Source of the DNA: Paludibacteraceae bacterium
GTDB lineage: Bacteria; Bacteroidota; Bacteroidia; Bacteroidales; Paludibacteraceae
NCBI GenBank assembly: GCA_016937795.1
Contig: JAFGVV010000049.1
Span: forward strand, 124,001 to 188,000
DNA: 64,000 bases
Reading direction: 5' to 3'
Part shown: positions 1 through 7,894 of the stretch, piece by piece
Layout of the letters: every line of letters begins with the position of its first letter
How positions within the stretch are numbered: position 1 is the first letter of the stretch
Made by a program: the position numbers and the translations under genes
The notes under the pieces: model-generated
Databases searched by the model: none
The model's input: only the letters and a program-made list of their open reading frames with translations
Told to the model about the DNA's origin: nothing

Positions 1-675
1 TCTATCAAATCGCTCTACTGCAAAATACTTCCCTTCTATTAGTTGAGTCTCCGGCATTTCAAGTCCACATTGTCGGGCAAGCAATGAATATCTGTACTCT
101 GTTTCTCCGATATTTTGTGCATCGTTAGCCGATCTGAACTTTACAAGCCATTCGCGGCCTTCAAAATGAATAAAAATCTTGGGACGGGCACCACCCGGTG
201 AACCACCACGACGATACAAGTCATCGATAGCCTCCCCATCGTAATGATCAGTTGTGAGTATTCTTTGTGTTTCAGCGGCTAAGAATTCAAAATCGTGAAA
301 ATCTCCGGCATTGAAAACGCTCTGATCGGGACGAAACTCCAATGCCCCTCTACCCACAGAGCCCACAAGCGAAAGCCTGTCCAAAAGATTTAGTTTATTT
401 GGCTGAATTCCTTTCGTTTGCAAATAACGCTGTAATATTATCATACCCCAACCATCAGGCAAACAATCGTCGAAAACGCCAAAATTTCCATTAAATGGCT
501 GACGGGAAGCAATAAACACTCCCGGTTTCAGAGGCAATTCGAAAGGTGATATCGAAAAACCATTGTTTAAAAATTCCACACTGTACTCAAATGCACACAA
601 ACCCTTATCGGTTATTGCAATTTTTCCTACCAGAATGTCATGATAAAATACCTCAACTAACTTAACTGACTTCAT
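1..675 (-). CDS. hipA: HipA-family serine/threonine kinase, toxin of a HipBA-type module (partial, 3' end outside window)
   Basis: The frame is open from ATG at 675 to the left edge, giving 225 residues with the C-terminal part missing. The N-terminal HipA subdomain (about 5-115) has the characteristic FDDCLPDGWG at 68-77. It is followed by the glycine-rich GGSPGGARPK at about 157-166 and a likely ATP-binding lysine in WLVKF near 179, as in HipA kinases. Known HipA proteins phosphorylate a target such as glutamyl-tRNA synthetase and are neutralised by a HipB DNA-binding partner. The HTH gene at 1088-1393 on the same strand is the likely partner. It is 412 bp away, unusually far for hipB-hipA. 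Catalytic Asp and Mg-binding residues would lie in the missing part, so activity cannot be judged. Confidence 0.85.
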   Translation of the reverse strand, partial: MKSVKLVEVFYHDILVGKIAITDKGLCAFEYSVEFLNNGFSISPFELPLKPGVFIASRQPFNGNFGVFDDCLPDGWGMIILQRYLQTKGIQPNKLNLLDRLSLVGSVGRGALEFRPDQSVFNAGDFHDFEFLAAETQRILTTDHYDGEAIDDLYRRGGSPGGARPKIFIHFEGREWLVKFRSANDAQNIGETEYRYSLLARQCGLEMPETQLIEGKYFAVERFDR

Positions 676-1087
676 GTGTTTAAAAACAGACCCCTAACCC
701 CTAAAGGGGAATAAGACGGTTGTATTAAGTTTTATTCGATTATAGTCATCTCTTTGTGTGTCCAAATAATTTTATTTGGTCATGGGTGTTTCATATGTTT
801 ATATTGAACTCGTCTTTACTTTTTATAATGACGCTCCTACGGAGCTATTTTGCACAAAGGACTAATAATATCTACCATAATTATGCTCCTAACGGAGCAA
901 TTTCTTAGCTTCGGAGAAGCGACATTATGGTAGAGCTATTGATTGTAGAATGTTTTATGAGCTCCGTTGGGAGCGAAATTATATTGTTTATTAAAAGTCA
1001 AGACAACTTCTCCTATTCATTAGTTGTCAGACGGAACTCGCACATAAAATCCCCTTTTGTGTCAGATTTTTGCATCTATTGCTCATT
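676..1087. repeat. hipB-hipA intergenic region with nested palindromes
   Basis: No gene is visible in this 412-bp stretch. It holds several short palindromes: GCTCC-TAC-GGAGC at 833-845, GCTCC-TAAC-GGAGC at 885-898, GCTTC-GGA-GAAGC at 908-920 and GCTCC-GTTG-GGAGC at 961-974. The middle two are enclosed by an 11-bp inverted repeat (TCTACCATAAT at 871-881, ATTATGGTAGA at 924-934), so 871-934 can fold as a stem carrying two hairpins. A CCCCTAAAGGGG palindrome lies at about 695-708. These resemble REP-type extragenic palindromes; mobility is inferred, not shown. Confidence 0.6.
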
Positions 1088-1393
1088 TCAGGTGTTTTTT
1101 CCTCTTTTCCGACGCGGCTGTTTTCCCTCTATAATTTCGTCAATACTTTGGTATTTTCGCTCAGCAAACAAACGATCCACCTCATCAAGTGCATCAAGCA
1201 CCAAGGCTATTTTCACTAAAGCGACAAATGCAATTTCACCAGTACGTTCAAATTTACGGTAAGTTTCAATATTGACGCCCGACCGCAATGCCATACCTTG
1301 CTGCGTAAGGTTTAACTCCAATCTGCGTTGCTTTACCCGCAATGCCACTGAAGTACAAATTTCCGGGACAGAGCGTGCGTTAAGTTGTATCAT
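1088..1393 (-). CDS. XRE-family helix-turn-helix regulator, probable HipB-like antitoxin
   Basis: This 101-residue protein has a classical Cro/C1-type HTH at about 17-73: RVKQRRLELNLTQQGMALRS, then a recognition segment NIETYRKFERTG. A basic tail (RRKRGK) ends the protein. Size and fold match HipB-like antitoxins, which dimerise, bind operators in their own promoter and sequester HipA. It lies upstream of the hipA-like gene on the same strand, and this pairing is the main evidence for the role. The 412-bp gap to hipA argues against simple translational coupling, so hipA may have its own promoter. It could instead be an unrelated XRE regulator. Confidence 0.75.
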   Translation of the reverse strand: MIQLNARSVPEICTSVALRVKQRRLELNLTQQGMALRSGVNIETYRKFERTGEIAFVALVKIALVLDALDEVDRLFAERKYQSIDEIIEGKQPRRKRGKNT

Positions 1394-1721
1394 TTTACTA
1401 TTTATACCTTTAAAAATACACTTAGTAGTACTATATTACCAATTGCAAAGATAATGTATTTTATGAATGATACAATAGACCTTATACAAGTTATATGTAT
1501 CTGTCAAATTGAACTTTATATATAAGAAAAAATAACAGGAACGCGGACGGAGTATTCTATTCATAATATTCAAACTTATATAAACTCAAATAATTGATTT
1601 ATATCTGGTAAGAGAGGGTGTCTCTTCGAGAGACAGCTCTCTTTTTGGCATGTCTCGGAGCGGGTGACTAAGCGTACCAGTGAGCGGGTGACTCCAAGTC
1701 ACCCGCTCACTATACCCACCA
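1394..1721. other. Intergenic region with two hairpins, no gene seen
   Basis: No coding frame is supported. A hairpin occupies 1611-1642 (AGAGAG..TGTCTCT / AGAGACA..CTCTCT) and is followed by a short T-run on the + strand. No gene on the + strand ends here, so a terminator role is doubtful. A perfect 15-bp palindrome is at 1679-1711 and is listed separately. Confidence 0.5.
1679..1711. repeat. Perfect 15-bp palindrome, copy 1, downstream of wecB
   Basis: AGTGAGCGGGTGACT, loop CCA, then the exact reverse complement. An identical stem with loop TTG is at 3039-3071, so two copies flank the epimerase gene exactly 1360 bp apart. A partial direct copy (GAGCGGGTGACT) lies just before, near 1658-1669. 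Confidence 0.85.
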
Positions 1722-2978
1722 CTAATCACTAAACATTTCCACTATCCTTTCAGATGCTTTTCCGTCGCCGTAAGGATTCACAGCCATCGACATGCTTTTG
1801 TACAGTTCGGGCTGTTCCATGAGTTCGCTCACAGCATCAATGATTTTATCCATATCAGTGCCTACTAATTTCACTGTTCCTGCTTCCACAGCTTCGGGGC
1901 GTTCGGTAGTATCGCGCATTACCAACACGGGTTTTCCCAGTCCGGGTGCTTCTTCCTGAATGCCTCCGCTGTCGGTCAGCAGAAGGTAGGACTTACCCAT
2001 CAGAAAAACAAAGGGAAGATAATCGAGGGGCTCTATGAAGAAAATATTTGAGTTCTGAGTTTTGAGTTCTGAGTTTTGAGTTCCAGGTTCCAGAGTTTCA
2101 GGTTTCAGAGTTTCAGGTTTCAAAGTTTCAGGTTCCAGAGTTCCGGGTTTCAGAGTTTCAGAGTTCAGGGTTCCGAAAATTTCATTGATGGGTTTGCGGA
2201 CGTTGGGGTTGAGGTGCATGGGATATACAAAATCCACATCGGGATATTTGGCGGCTAAGGCTTTAATGGCACGACAGATATTCAGAAAACCTTCGCCAAA
2301 GTTTTCACGGCGATGTCCTGTGATCAATACTAATTTGCGATCGCCATTCAGACGATTGATATTATAACCCATTTTCTCTAAATCGGCTGCCAACTGTGCT
2401 GAGACTGCTTTATCAGACTGAATCTTTTGGTTTACCCATTGCAGGGCATCAATTACCGTATTTCCGGTAACTAAAATACTGCTTTCAGCCACATTCTCTT
2501 TCAGCAAATTAGCTTTTGAACCAACAGTGGGCGACAAATGATAAGTAGTGATACGACCTGTGATTTGCCTGTTCACTTCTTCGGGCCAGGGACTATAGAC
2601 ATTGTGGGTACGTAAACCGGCTTCGACATGTGCCACGGGAATCTGCTGATAAAAAGCAGCCAGTGCAGTGGCTGTGGAAGTGGTGGTATCGCCATGTACA
2701 AACACCACATCGGGATTTACTTCGTTTAAGATATCGCGCATACCGAGCAATACCCTTGAAGTAATATCGTATAAATCCTGACCGGCTTTCATAATGTCCA
2801 GGTCGTAATCGGGCACAATCTGAAAAAGCTGTAATACCTGATCAAGCATCTGACGGTGCTGCCCTGTGACGCATACCACTGTCTGAAAATCCTCAGGATA
2901 TGCTTTAAAAGTATTGACCAATGGAGCCATTTTTATGGCTTCGGGGCGGGTTCCAAAAACGAGAAGTATTTTTTTCAT
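1722..2978 (-). CDS. wecB: UDP-N-acetylglucosamine 2-epimerase (non-hydrolysing) with in-frame repeat insertion
   Basis: This enzyme interconverts UDP-GlcNAc and UDP-ManNAc in the cytoplasm for surface polysaccharide synthesis. Family signatures are clear: FGTRPEAIKMAPL at the N-terminus, HVEAGLRT, GHRREN, LLLTDSGGIQEEAP and VLVMRDTTERPEA. The 418 residues exceed the usual length of about 375. The excess is one block at about residues 270-310, rich in repeated ETLKPGTLEPETLKPE and QNSELKTQNS. The block lies between NEIFG and NIFFIEP, which are nearly contiguous in normal homologues. It is encoded by the same word-like repeat DNA found between genes elsewhere in the window. The frame is intact on both sides and all catalytic motifs remain, so the protein may still work with a long surface loop. 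The gene is flanked by identical palindromes. Confidence 0.93.
   Translation of the reverse strand: MKKILLVFGTRPEAIKMAPLVNTFKAYPEDFQTVVCVTGQHRQMLDQVLQLFQIVPDYDLDIMKAGQDLYDITSRVLLGMRDILNEVNPDVVFVHGDTTTSTATALAAFYQQIPVAHVEAGLRTHNVYSPWPEEVNRQITGRITTYHLSPTVGSKANLLKENVAESSILVTGNTVIDALQWVNQKIQSDKAVSAQLAADLEKMGYNINRLNGDRKLVLITGHRRENFGEGFLNICRAIKALAAKYPDVDFVYPMHLNPNVRKPINEIFGTLNSETLKPGTLEPETLKPETLKPETLEPGTQNSELKTQNSNIFFIEPLDYLPFVFLMGKSYLLLTDSGGIQEEAPGLGKPVLVMRDTTERPEAVEAGTVKLVGTDMDKIIDAVSELMEQPELYKSMSMAVNPYGDGKASERIVEMFSD
2050..2171. repeat. Word-like low-complexity repeat inside wecB
   Basis: The + strand reads as repeats of GAGTTCTGAGTTTTGA followed by CCAGAGTTTCAGGTTTCAGA units. The same words occur between genes at about 30095-30165, 31584-31620 and (inverted) 34263-34350. 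Here the length and composition keep the wecB frame open and encode residues 270-310. Confidence 0.85.
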
Positions 2979-3276
2979 TATAAAATTATCTTGATTGCGC
3001 TACAGACTATTTATGAATTGTTGATTTTTAAGTGCTCCAGTGAGCGGGTGACTTTGAGTCACCCGCTCACTTACTACCTTATGACTCTGCCCCTATTTAC
3101 TCCCTTTGGTCGTGACCGTTGGTTCCCCTAAAGGGGACTTAGTGTGTGCAACGTAATTTCTTTATTTGCACAATGTCACAGCCCCCTTTAGGGGGTTGGG
3201 GGCAGATGAAAGTATTGATTTGTAGGTTTTAGTTCCAAACTTTGGAATTTTGATACAACATCCTCTCTATGACATC
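2979..3276. repeat. Intergenic palindromes upstream of wecB
   Basis: It contains the second copy of the 15-bp palindrome (3039-3071, loop TTG). It also has two G/C-run palindromes of the CCCCTAAAGGGG type at about 3125-3138 and 3182-3196. No gene or clear promoter is seen. Confidence 0.6.
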
Positions 3277-4266
3277 TCACTTTTTTTTAAATTTTCGAAT
3301 TCTTTGCTTTAGCAACCATGCCTGTCTGAGTAATCCAAACCAGCATCTCACCATAGCCGGCGACAAAACTTTGTAGTAAAGATAGTACTTTTTCTCATGT
3401 CGGCTCCAGTCTATCTGCTTTAGAATTTCCTTTGTTTCTGCCAGATGCTTAGCTGCCATATAATACTTTAAAAGGCCGTACAAAGCTAATCTCTCGAACA
3501 AAAACCTGAAATCAGCATTATCAGTAAGTGCTTTGTCGTATTGTGTAAAAAGCATATTCTCCTGTTTTTCATACAACCTTGCTCCCACTGCGCGGGTAAC
3601 CAAAATCACATCCTGATTATAATAGGCCAATGGCTTATTCAAAAATGCCACAGGATATTTTATAGCCACTCTGGCCCACAGGTCAAAGTCTTCGCCCAGT
3701 TTTAGGCTTGGTTTAAAACCATTATTTTCTACAAAAACATTTTTCTTAATTACTACTGAAATTGAAGTCAATGGCATCCAAAGCGTTTTGGCATATACCT
3801 GAAAATAATTTATCAATCCATTTTGAAATCCCGCTTCCACGCCTATATTGGCCGGTATATATTTGCCGTTTTTTACTTTAAAATAACTACTGCCATAAAT
3901 GCCGGCTTCGGGATATTGTGATATCAGCGCTTTCATTTCTTCCAGATAAGTCGGCGCCCACCAGTCATCCGCATCTAAAAAAGCGATATAATCGTATTTG
4001 GCCAACGAAACTCCATTATTTCGGGTAATTGAAACTCCCTGATTCTTCTGCTCAACGATTCTGACTTTCTCTAAAAACTCCGAACAATTTCCCAAAAAGC
4101 TCAAACGTTGCAAACCATTACCCCCTTTAGGGGGCAGGGGGTCATCCTGACTGCCATCATCAATCACTATCAGCTCAAACTCCTGACAAGTTTGTGCTGC
4201 TACCGACCGAATGGCTTTTTCGATATAAGGCGCTTTGTTATATAAGGGGATTATGACTGAGAACAT
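3277..4266 (-). CDS. Family 2 glycosyltransferase with PLPPKGG-type insertion
   Basis: A GT-A fold transferase that would add a sugar from a nucleotide donor during polysaccharide assembly. The N-terminal FSVIIPLYNKAPYIEKAI, the VIDDGS nucleotide-binding segment (34-39) and the metal-binding region FLDADDWW are typical. Between DDGSQD and the usual VRIVEQKNQGVSITRN there are about 18 extra residues (about 42-60, DPLPPKGG and following). The first part is encoded by a CCCCCTTTAGGGGG palindrome at about 4117-4141, the same kind that lies between genes at 3182-3196. This looks like repeat DNA accommodated in frame. It starts 22 bp after the SGNH gene ends and is followed by wecB. The acceptor is unknown. 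Confidence 0.88.
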   Translation of the reverse strand: MFSVIIPLYNKAPYIEKAIRSVAAQTCQEFELIVIDDGSQDDPLPPKGGNGLQRLSFLGNCSEFLEKVRIVEQKNQGVSITRNNGVSLAKYDYIAFLDADDWWAPTYLEEMKALISQYPEAGIYGSSYFKVKNGKYIPANIGVEAGFQNGLINYFQVYAKTLWMPLTSISVVIKKNVFVENNGFKPSLKLGEDFDLWARVAIKYPVAFLNKPLAYYNQDVILVTRAVGARLYEKQENMLFTQYDKALTDNADFRFLFERLALYGLLKYYMAAKHLAETKEILKQIDWSRHEKKYYLYYKVLSPAMVRCWFGLLRQAWLLKQRIRKFKKK

Positions 4267-4287
4267 ATTCTGTAAAATAAAATATAA

Positions 4288-5226
4288 TCAATAGATAACA
4301 TCAAGAATTTTTCTCCCTGCAATCCAATCAAAATGATTAGGATCAGAAAAATTATATTTATCAATCGAAATCTCATTTTTACCTGAGAAATCAAAAACAC
4401 GGTTCTCTCCGAAAATATCAATTAAGGTATTCAAATCATTTGGATTTATTGAAATCTGCGAATAAGCTGGTGTAATGAAAATTTTAAAGTTCGTATTATG
4501 TTTTTCAAAAAAAGAATTTATACCAACAAGTATTTCTTTCATTTCATTTGAAATTAATTCACGCTCAATTTCAGGCACGGGGGATTTGAACTTATCTTTA
4601 GGCAAATCGAAATTCTGTTCCGGATAAACTTGCCATGTCTCTTTATTTGAACCAATCCAATCATTAGAAATTGTATCAAATGTAGGTATTGAGTTTGCTT
4701 TATCGAATGAAGATATAATTAATTCAGGCTTAAGATAAGCTTTAAAAAAGAGTAACTGATTATATAAAAATGGTTTTTCAGATAATCTATAATCCTTAAT
4801 TTTCAATGCTTCAGTTGATTCCTGCTCTTCAATAAAAGTACTTGGAATGTCAATTATCACCAACGCATGCTTAATATGATTCCCGTTATTATCTAGGTAT
4901 TTTAGTTTTTGATACATCCCTGTAATTGTTTCAGCCCAAGCCTGAAAAAGAAATTGATTTGCTGTTGAATCATTAAGTTTCGATTTCCAGTAATAAGTAT
5001 TTATACCACATGCTCTTGAACTACCCAACACAAATGAATTGTATTTCTGAGTGTTATTATTTTTCAGGAACAGTTCCATTGATACATATTCCCTGTTGAC
5101 TTCTGAAAAATTATTAAGGTCGAATGTTCCTAAGTTTCGGAAAGGATCGGTAATTAAATACAATACTAGCAAGACAATTAACGGGACACCGAAAAAAAAC
5201 AGTATATTTCGTATATAAAATTTCAT
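4288..5226 (-). CDS. SGNH-hydrolase-like membrane-anchored protein, partner of MBOAT acyltransferase (copy 1)
   Basis: This 312-residue protein has one N-terminal membrane segment (about 7-26), so the rest should be periplasmic. VLGSSRACG (66-74) fits the block I serine motif of SGNH enzymes. DPNHFD (295-300) supplies the D-x-x-H catalytic pair. Genes of this type beside MBOAT genes (AlgJ/AlgX, PatB, DltD-like partners) complete transfer of acyl groups, usually acetate, from a membrane carrier to extracellular polysaccharide. It lies 89 bp after the MBOAT gene at 5316-6764. Overall similarity to named families is too weak for a gene symbol, and the substrate is unknown. Confidence 0.7.
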   Translation of the reverse strand: MKFYIRNILFFFGVPLIVLLVLYLITDPFRNLGTFDLNNFSEVNREYVSMELFLKNNNTQKYNSFVLGSSRACGINTYYWKSKLNDSTANQFLFQAWAETITGMYQKLKYLDNNGNHIKHALVIIDIPSTFIEEQESTEALKIKDYRLSEKPFLYNQLLFFKAYLKPELIISSFDKANSIPTFDTISNDWIGSNKETWQVYPEQNFDLPKDKFKSPVPEIERELISNEMKEILVGINSFFEKHNTNFKIFITPAYSQISINPNDLNTLIDIFGENRVFDFSGKNEISIDKYNFSDPNHFDWIAGRKILDVIY

Positions 5227-5315
5227 GTGTTTATAATTGATTTTTTAGTTGTCAGATGGAACTCGCACACAATCATCTCTTTGTGTATTAAAGGTTATTT
5301 GTCGTGCTCGTTTCA

Positions 5316-6764
5316 TTAAAACTGAAAATAAATAAATGACTGACCATTTGCTCCAAACTGAAGTATTATGGCTATCAGCACATAATATATTGACCAACGA
5401 ATTATTCGACTTTTTATAAAATCAATTTCAAGTCCGTGTTGCTTTCTTCTCATAAACCATTCAACTAAAATAAGTACTCCCAAAGAAGCAACAGTTTTAG
5501 ACATACCAACCTGATACGTAGGCAAACTGAAGATTGTGTCAGAAAAAACACTTGCAATAATTTCAAAGGCCACTTTTACGTCAGCTGCCCTGAAAAATAT
5601 CCAACCAAACACTACCAACGCAAATGTCAGAGTCATTTGAAATAGTTCTTTAACTGAGGGCAAAAATCTGTTTTCTGCAATTATATCATTGTGTTTTCGA
5701 TTCTTTCCACTCAATAAAAGAGGCATAAACAATATAGCATGTATCAAACCCCATACAATAAAAGTCCAGTTTGCACCATGCCAAAAACCACTTACAATAA
5801 AAATGATAAAGGTATTTCGAATCGATTGCCATTTAGTGCCGCGACTACCACCGAGCGGAATGTAAATATAATCGCGAAACCATGTAGTAAGAGAAATATG
5901 CCATTTGCGCCAGAATTCGGCAATATCACGCGAAAAATAGGGAAAATTAAAGTTTCTCATCAACCGAAACCCAAATAACCGAGCTGTACCTATTGCAATG
6001 TCAGAATAACCTGAAAAATCTCCATAAATCTGAAATGCAAAGAAAACTGCACCTAACAACAAAGTACTTCCCGATTCATTCTGATAATTATCGAAAATCT
6101 GATTTACATATACTGCACAATTATCCGCAACTACTATCTTTTTAAACAAGCCCCACAATATCTGACGCATTCCGTCGGCTGCAAGGGAATAATCGAAAGT
6201 TCGCTTTGAATAAAACTGAGGAAGAAGATTTGTAGCACGTTCGATAGGACCCGCTACCAACTGCGGAAAAAAGCTTACATAACCAAAAAACGAGACAATA
6301 TCTTTTGCAGGTTCCATTTTCTTTCGATACACATCGATAGAATAACTTAAGGCCTGAAATGTATAGAAACTAATACCCACAGGGAGTATTATTTTTAAAG
6401 TATGAATCTCTAATGATTTACCAAACAGCGTAAATGCATCAATAAAACTATCTACAAAAAAATTATAGTATTTAAAAAATCCAAGTATCGCCAGATTTAA
6501 AACTATATTTGATACTGATACAATTCTTGCATAATTTATCTTATCTCTCGATTGAAACTTTCGTATCAAATCTCCACTTAACCAGCTGAATAAGGTGGTT
6601 GCTCCCATAAGCAACAAAAACCGCCAATCCCACCAACCATAAAAAACATAGCTAACCAAAACTATAAATGCATTCTGAACTGACAATTTCTTTTGAAATA
6701 CAAACCAGTATAACAGAAATACTATGGGAAGAAATATGGCAAATTCTATTGAATTAAAAAGCAT
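5316..6764 (-). CDS. MBOAT-family O-acyltransferase (AlgI-like), copy 1
   Basis: A polytopic membrane protein of 482 residues, the usual AlgI/DltB-like length. Diagnostic segments are NFPYFSRDIAEFWRKWHISL, TWFRDYIYIPLGGSRG and SGFWHGANWTF, with the conserved histidine at H329. MBOAT proteins move acyl groups across the membrane for O-acylation of exopolysaccharide; acetate is usual. A second gene of identical length and the same H329 lies at 11479-12927. Each MBOAT is followed by an SGNH-like gene and then a family 2 glycosyltransferase, so the module is duplicated. The coding sequence is AT-rich compared with the glycosyltransferases at 8.5-10.5 kb. Confidence 0.92.
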   Translation of the reverse strand: MLFNSIEFAIFLPIVFLLYWFVFQKKLSVQNAFIVLVSYVFYGWWDWRFLLLMGATTLFSWLSGDLIRKFQSRDKINYARIVSVSNIVLNLAILGFFKYYNFFVDSFIDAFTLFGKSLEIHTLKIILPVGISFYTFQALSYSIDVYRKKMEPAKDIVSFFGYVSFFPQLVAGPIERATNLLPQFYSKRTFDYSLAADGMRQILWGLFKKIVVADNCAVYVNQIFDNYQNESGSTLLLGAVFFAFQIYGDFSGYSDIAIGTARLFGFRLMRNFNFPYFSRDIAEFWRKWHISLTTWFRDYIYIPLGGSRGTKWQSIRNTFIIFIVSGFWHGANWTFIVWGLIHAILFMPLLLSGKNRKHNDIIAENRFLPSVKELFQMTLTFALVVFGWIFFRAADVKVAFEIIASVFSDTIFSLPTYQVGMSKTVASLGVLILVEWFMRRKQHGLEIDFIKSRIIRWSIYYVLIAIILQFGANGQSFIYFQF

Positions 6765-7252
6765 TTGAAATCTAATATGGTTTTATATTGTAAAAAAAAT
6801 CTATTAAAACTATTCGAAATTTACATAATGGTCAAATAAACAGAAAAACGCCTTACCCCTCTTTAAATAAGCCACAACGGCATCTGTCAAACCCAACCAT
6901 TAAATTATCTTAATTTTTCAGCACATATGAATTATTTATCAATATCAATTCACTATCTTTGGAACGTTAATTAACAAGACGCATTTAGCATTGGTCTTGT
7001 ATCTGTTACCTTAAACTATAAAAATTATCCGGCTATGTTTACATCCACCCTTCCTTTATTCCATCATCACAGATCATTCTACACAAATCATTTAGCATTT
7101 AAAGCATTTACAAAGGAGGTATTACTCTGTCACACTTATGCCCGTTGCAGCTAAGGCTGTTTGGCAGCGGCGGTAACGGGCACATCAGCATTCTCAGTAT
7201 ATTTTAATAAAAAACTGTATCAATAAAATATGAAAATTTAAATAATATCAAC
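6765..7252 (+). promoter_or_regulatory. Promoter and long structured 5' leader before the 158-aa gene
   Basis: A TATCTTTG box (6954-6961) fits the Bacteroidota -7 element and places a start near 6967, giving a leader of about 285 nt. The leader holds two overlapping short frames: 7035-7154 (39 codons, with HHH near the start) and 7138-7176 (12 codons, MPVAAKAVWQRR). An unusually strong AAAGGAGGT lies at about 7112-7120. TGCCCGTT (7139-7146) pairs with AACGGGCA (7175-7182) around the second frame. A cis-regulatory leader or leader peptide is possible. 6765-6953 shows nothing else. Confidence 0.4.
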
Positions 7253-7729
7253 ATGAACAATAACAATAATAATCATGTACAATCTATTCCACAAGCGGAT
7301 TTAGATGAAATAATTCTCAGCATCAACAAGGCAATTACATTAATGAGGCCTTATGTAGTGACATTGACACCAGAGGAACGCTCCGATCTGGCAAAACTCG
7401 GCGATAAAACGCTGGCTTTTGTGGAAAAAACCAATTCGTATTCATTGGCCAATCCACAACTTTGTCCTGCATATTTCGATCAGGCTGCTTTTTCCATCGA
7501 CTTTGCCGATTACAGAAGTCTTCGTCCATTGGTAATACTCACCGAACAGCTACTACACAATATCGACGATACCATGATGGTAGCCGGAAGTGAAGCATTT
7601 ATCGCGTCTTTGTCGTTCTACAATTCGGCAAAAGATGCTGCCAAACGTGACATCCCGGGTGCAAAAGCTGTGTACGATGATCTGAAAACCCGTTTTCCAC
7701 AAAAAAGAGGCAAGGCTGCCGAAAAATAA
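7253..7729 (+). CDS. Conserved hypothetical protein, 158 aa
   Basis: I do not recognise a characterised family. It is a soluble, probably helical protein that begins with an asparagine run (MNNNNNNH) and ends in a basic tail (KRGKAAEK). There is no signal peptide or membrane segment. A leucine- and alanine-rich core follows, with LTPEERSDLAKLGDKTLAF near 39-57. It is the only + strand gene in the first 30 kb, standing alone between polysaccharide genes on the other strand. It has its own promoter, a long leader and a clear terminator at 7769-7803. This independent transcription suggests a separate, perhaps regulated, function. Confidence 0.8.
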   Translation: MNNNNNNHVQSIPQADLDEIILSINKAITLMRPYVVTLTPEERSDLAKLGDKTLAFVEKTNSYSLANPQLCPAYFDQAAFSIDFADYRSLRPLVILTEQLLHNIDDTMMVAGSEAFIASLSFYNSAKDAAKRDIPGAKAVYDDLKTRFPQKRGKAAEK

Positions 7730-7768
7730 TGGATCTCTGAAGTTATTTCAGTGAATCTTTGATAAACG

Positions 7769-7803
7769 ACTCCTGTAAGCCAATGCTTGCGGGAGTTTTT
7801 TTT
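7769..7803 (+). terminator. Rho-independent terminator of the 158-aa gene
   Basis: ACTCCTGTAAGC, loop CAAT, then GCTTGCGGGAGT and a run of eight or more T. The stem needs two G-U pairs. It lies 40 bp after the stop codon. Confidence 0.85.
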
Positions 7804-7894
7804 CAAAGAGCAAAGAGTAAAAAGTATTGAGTTCTGAGTATTGAAATCAAAAACGCTCAGAAAGTTGTAAAGATACTTTTGATAGAAAAATTTC

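Noticed and set aside
927..1262. 111-codon + strand frame
   Set aside because: It overlaps the palindromes and runs antisense to the HTH gene; composition resembles a shadow frame.
1611..1646. Hairpin followed by T-run as terminator of a + strand gene
   Set aside because: No + strand gene precedes it; on the minus strand, where wecB ends, no T-run follows the stem.
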